This document shows positions 22,012-25,278 of a stretch of DNA of 25,278 bases, piece after piece. The stretch comes from Acetobacteraceae bacterium (GTDB taxonomy: Bacteria; Pseudomonadota; Alphaproteobacteria; Acetobacterales; Acetobacteraceae): assembly GCA_027489135.1 (NCBI GenBank), contig JAIYAI010000786.1, positions 1-25,278 on the forward strand. The letters run 5' to 3'. Positions within the stretch are counted from its first letter, which is position 1; every line of letters begins with the position of its first letter. The translations under genes were made by a program, and so were the position numbers. The notes under the pieces are model-generated. The model was not told the DNA's origin, did not search any database, and saw nothing but the letters and a program-made list of their open reading frames with translations.

Positions 22012-22060
22012 CTTTCGTAAGCCCTCGGACGCCGGACGGCTGGCTTCCGCAGCCCTGGTT

Positions 22061-22076
22061 CGCCGGAGGTCCGGCG
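22061..22076. repeat. Palindrome CGCCGGA-GG-TCCGGCG before the amidohydrolase gene
   Basis: A perfect 7-bp inverted repeat around GG lies 49 bp past the lipoprotein stop and 147 bp before the amidohydrolase start. It could be a terminator stem without T-run or an operator; in GC-rich DNA chance is also possible. Confidence 0.35.
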
Positions 22077-22222
22077 GCGCGCGGAAGCACGCTCGGCCCT
22101 CGACGCGGGCCGCAGCATGAGCACGGGTGCACTTCCTGGTTGCTCTCGCCGCCCCCAGGCGGCAAGCTGCCCGCCATTCAGACAGACGACCGAACGTGAA
22201 CGGCCGGAAGAAGGAAGCGGGC

Positions 22223-23944
<1,722 letters not shown>

Positions 23945-23956
23945 CCCCGCCCATGG

Positions 23957-23980
23957 CCCTCCCCCGCTGGCGGGGGAGGG
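23957..23980. repeat. Intergenic GC-rich palindrome, copy 2
   Basis: CCCTCCCCCG (23957-23966), CTGG loop, CGGGGGAGGG (23971-23980). It has the same arms as the copy at 5479-5504 and lies 12 bp after the amidohydrolase stop. Confidence 0.75.
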
Positions 23981-24007
23981 TTGGGTGGCCGCGCCCCATC
24001 CCCCGCG

Positions 24008-24040
24008 ACAGGCGCCCTCGCGGCGCCTGTTTCGATTCTT
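24008..24040 (+). terminator. Intrinsic terminator of the amidohydrolase gene
   Basis: ACAGGCGCC (24008-24016) pairs perfectly with GGCGCCTGT (24022-24030) around a CTCGC loop, and is followed by the T-rich TTCGATTCTT. It sits 64 bp after the stop codon, just past the palindromic repeat. Confidence 0.75.
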
Positions 24041-24113
24041 CCCCGGCGACACCCTTGGACTCCTGCCCCGCCTGACCGACATTCGGGACACGAGGCGAGA
24101 CAGGGAACCGGAC

Positions 24114-25278
24114 ATGCGTGCGCGGATCATCTTCGGGCCCCTGGCGGGCCTTGCCCTTCTCACCGCCTGCGCGACGCCGGAGGAAACCCGCCTCGCCTCC
24201 GCCGAGCAGGCCCGTGCCGAAGCCGATGCGCGCAGCGCCACCCTGACCCAGCGCGTTGCCACGCTGGAGGAAGCCCTGGCCGCCGAGCGCCGCGCCGCCG
24301 GCGACCTCGCCACCATCGATGGCCGCCTCGGCGCCGCCCGCCGGGCACTGCGTGCCGCCCAGCGTGAGCGCGACGCCGCTGCCGCCGAGGCCGCGGCGCT
24401 GCGCAACAGCATCGCCGCCGAGAGCACGGCGGCGGAGACCCACCGCAACACCGCCGCCCAGCTTCGCGGCGATGCCGATCAGGCGGAGCGCCGCCTTGCC
24501 TATCTCACCACGCAGGCCGCCACCCAGGATGCCCGCCTCGCCGCCCTCGCCGAGCGCGGCGCGGTGGAGGAGCGGCGCCTCGCCGGCCTGCGCGACCAGG
24601 CTGCCGCCGCCGAGCGCCGCGTCGCCGAACTCGGCGCCAATGCCGGGGCCGAGCAGCAGCGCCTGACCGCGCTCCGTGCCAGCATCGCCGACGCGGAGCG
24701 CGCGCTGACCGAGCGCCGCCAGGCCGGCCAGGTGGCCGAGGAGCGCCTCGGTGGGCTGCGCAACGATCTCGCCCTGGCGGAACGCGACCTCACCGCGCGC
24801 CGCGCCGCCATCGCCCAGGCGACCCAGGCCGAGCAGGCGGCGGCCGGCCGCGTCCGCAGTCTCGGCGCCGAGGCGACCCAGGCCGAGGGCAGGCTGGCGA
24901 CGCTGCGCCAGTCCCTCGCCACGGCGGAGGCGGCGGTTGCCGAGCGGCAGGCCGTGGTCGCGCAGGGCGAGGCGGCGGCGCGCCAGCTTGCGGCGCAGCG
25001 CGAGCAGGCCGCGGCGACGCTGCGGGGCCTCGAGGCGCAGGTGGCCTCGCTGCGCGGCGACATCGCCACGGCAGAGCGGCGGCTGGCCGAGCTGCGCGAT
25101 CAGGCCGGGGCGGAGGAACGGCGGCTTGCCTCCCTGCGCGGCGAGAGCGGTGCCGCGGAGCGGGCGCTGGCCGAACGCCGCGCCACCCTCTCGGATGCCG
25201 AGCAGAAGCTGGCGGGCATGGCGCAGCAGCGCGCGGAGCAGGCCCGCCTGACCGAGCAGGTCGCCGCCCTGCGCGGCG
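24114..25278 (+). CDS. Lipoprotein with long coiled coil, 3' end outside the window
   Basis: The frame is open from ATG 24114 to the right edge (388 codons seen). A lipoprotein signal (MRARIIFGPLAGLALLTAC, lipobox LTAC with C19) is followed from about residue 28 onwards by an uninterrupted alpha-helical coiled coil. It is rich in Ala, Arg, Glu and Gln, with recurring AERRLAxLRxQA-like units (for example EERRLAGLRDQAAAAERRV and AERRLAELRDQAGAEERRL). Such proteins are anchored in the outer membrane or the inner membrane and reach across the periplasm; some end in an OmpA-like peptidoglycan-binding domain, which cannot be seen here. The repeats are degenerate, unlike the exact ones in the secreted protein at 19561-20019. 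GACAGGGAACCGGAC precedes the ATG. Function is unknown. Confidence 0.85.
   Translation, partial: MRARIIFGPLAGLALLTACATPEETRLASAEQARAEADARSATLTQRVATLEEALAAERRAAGDLATIDGRLGAARRALRAAQRERDAAAAEAAALRNSIAAESTAAETHRNTAAQLRGDADQAERRLAYLTTQAATQDARLAALAERGAVEERRLAGLRDQAAAAERRVAELGANAGAEQQRLTALRASIADAERALTERRQAGQVAEERLGGLRNDLALAERDLTARRAAIAQATQAEQAAAGRVRSLGAEATQAEGRLATLRQSLATAEAAVAERQAVVAQGEAAARQLAAQREQAAATLRGLEAQVASLRGDIATAERRLAELRDQAGAEERRLASLRGESGAAERALAERRATLSDAEQKLAGMAQQRAEQARLTEQVAALRG

Noticed and set aside
22012..22222. Structured gap before the amidohydrolase as a tRNA or small RNA gene
   Set aside because: Two short palindromes are present, but no cloverleaf or T-loop/anticodon arrangement can be built, and no clear promoter-terminator pair is seen.

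Overview
The window is very GC-rich, gene-dense DNA with short intergenic gaps. Gene content (DUF3576 lipoprotein, DUF1489 protein, a highly expressed signal-peptide porin, three orphan Bug-type tricarboxylate receptors, LuxR, PaiB and AzlCD families) suggests an alphaproteobacterium, most likely Acetobacteraceae of the Roseomonas type. That placement is an inference from protein resemblance. I see no rRNA, tRNA, CRISPR array, insertion sequence or phage gene.

Layout. Positions 1-5500: the 3' end of an L,D-transpeptidase gene, a tiny membrane protein, divergent yggS and thiE-like genes whose ATG codons overlap, a major porin with a textbook terminator, a DUF3576 lipoprotein, and an azlC-azlD exporter pair. 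Positions 5500-11070: a DUF1489 gene on the minus strand, then a plus-strand run of PEP mutase/isocitrate lyase-family enzyme, soluble hybrid histidine kinase (PAS-PAS-HisKA-HATPase-REC-Hpt), Bug receptor and an unrecognised secreted protein. Positions 11070-15390: a second Bug receptor (minus), a small disordered protein, a PaiB-like protein, a LuxR-type regulator and a third Bug receptor. Positions 20267-25278: a short-chain dehydrogenase (minus), two small lipoproteins, an N-acyl-D-amino-acid deacylase-family amidohydrolase with its terminator, and a coiled-coil lipoprotein that runs off the end.

The most interesting part is 15397-20245, all on the minus strand. It holds a secreted 152-residue protein built from three 32-residue charged repeats, a predicted outer-membrane beta-barrel, a membrane histidine kinase and an NtrC-family sigma-54 activator. 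I find two very good sigma-54 (-24/-12) promoters, one before the repeat-protein gene and one before the kinase gene. Upstream of both lies the same 12-bp palindrome (CCCAGTCCTGGG), and extra TTGCCCCA half-sites surround it. This predicts a self-amplifying sigma-54 two-component circuit whose outputs are envelope proteins. Its logic resembles ZraP-ZraSR, but the secreted protein looks unrelated. The regulator carries GAFTDA in place of the canonical GAFTGA sigma-54 contact loop.

Other structures are two copies of a CCCTCCCCCGC...GCGGGGGAGGG palindrome in intergenic DNA and several hairpins in leaders and gene ends. Function calls rest on motif recognition by eye; no database search was run.
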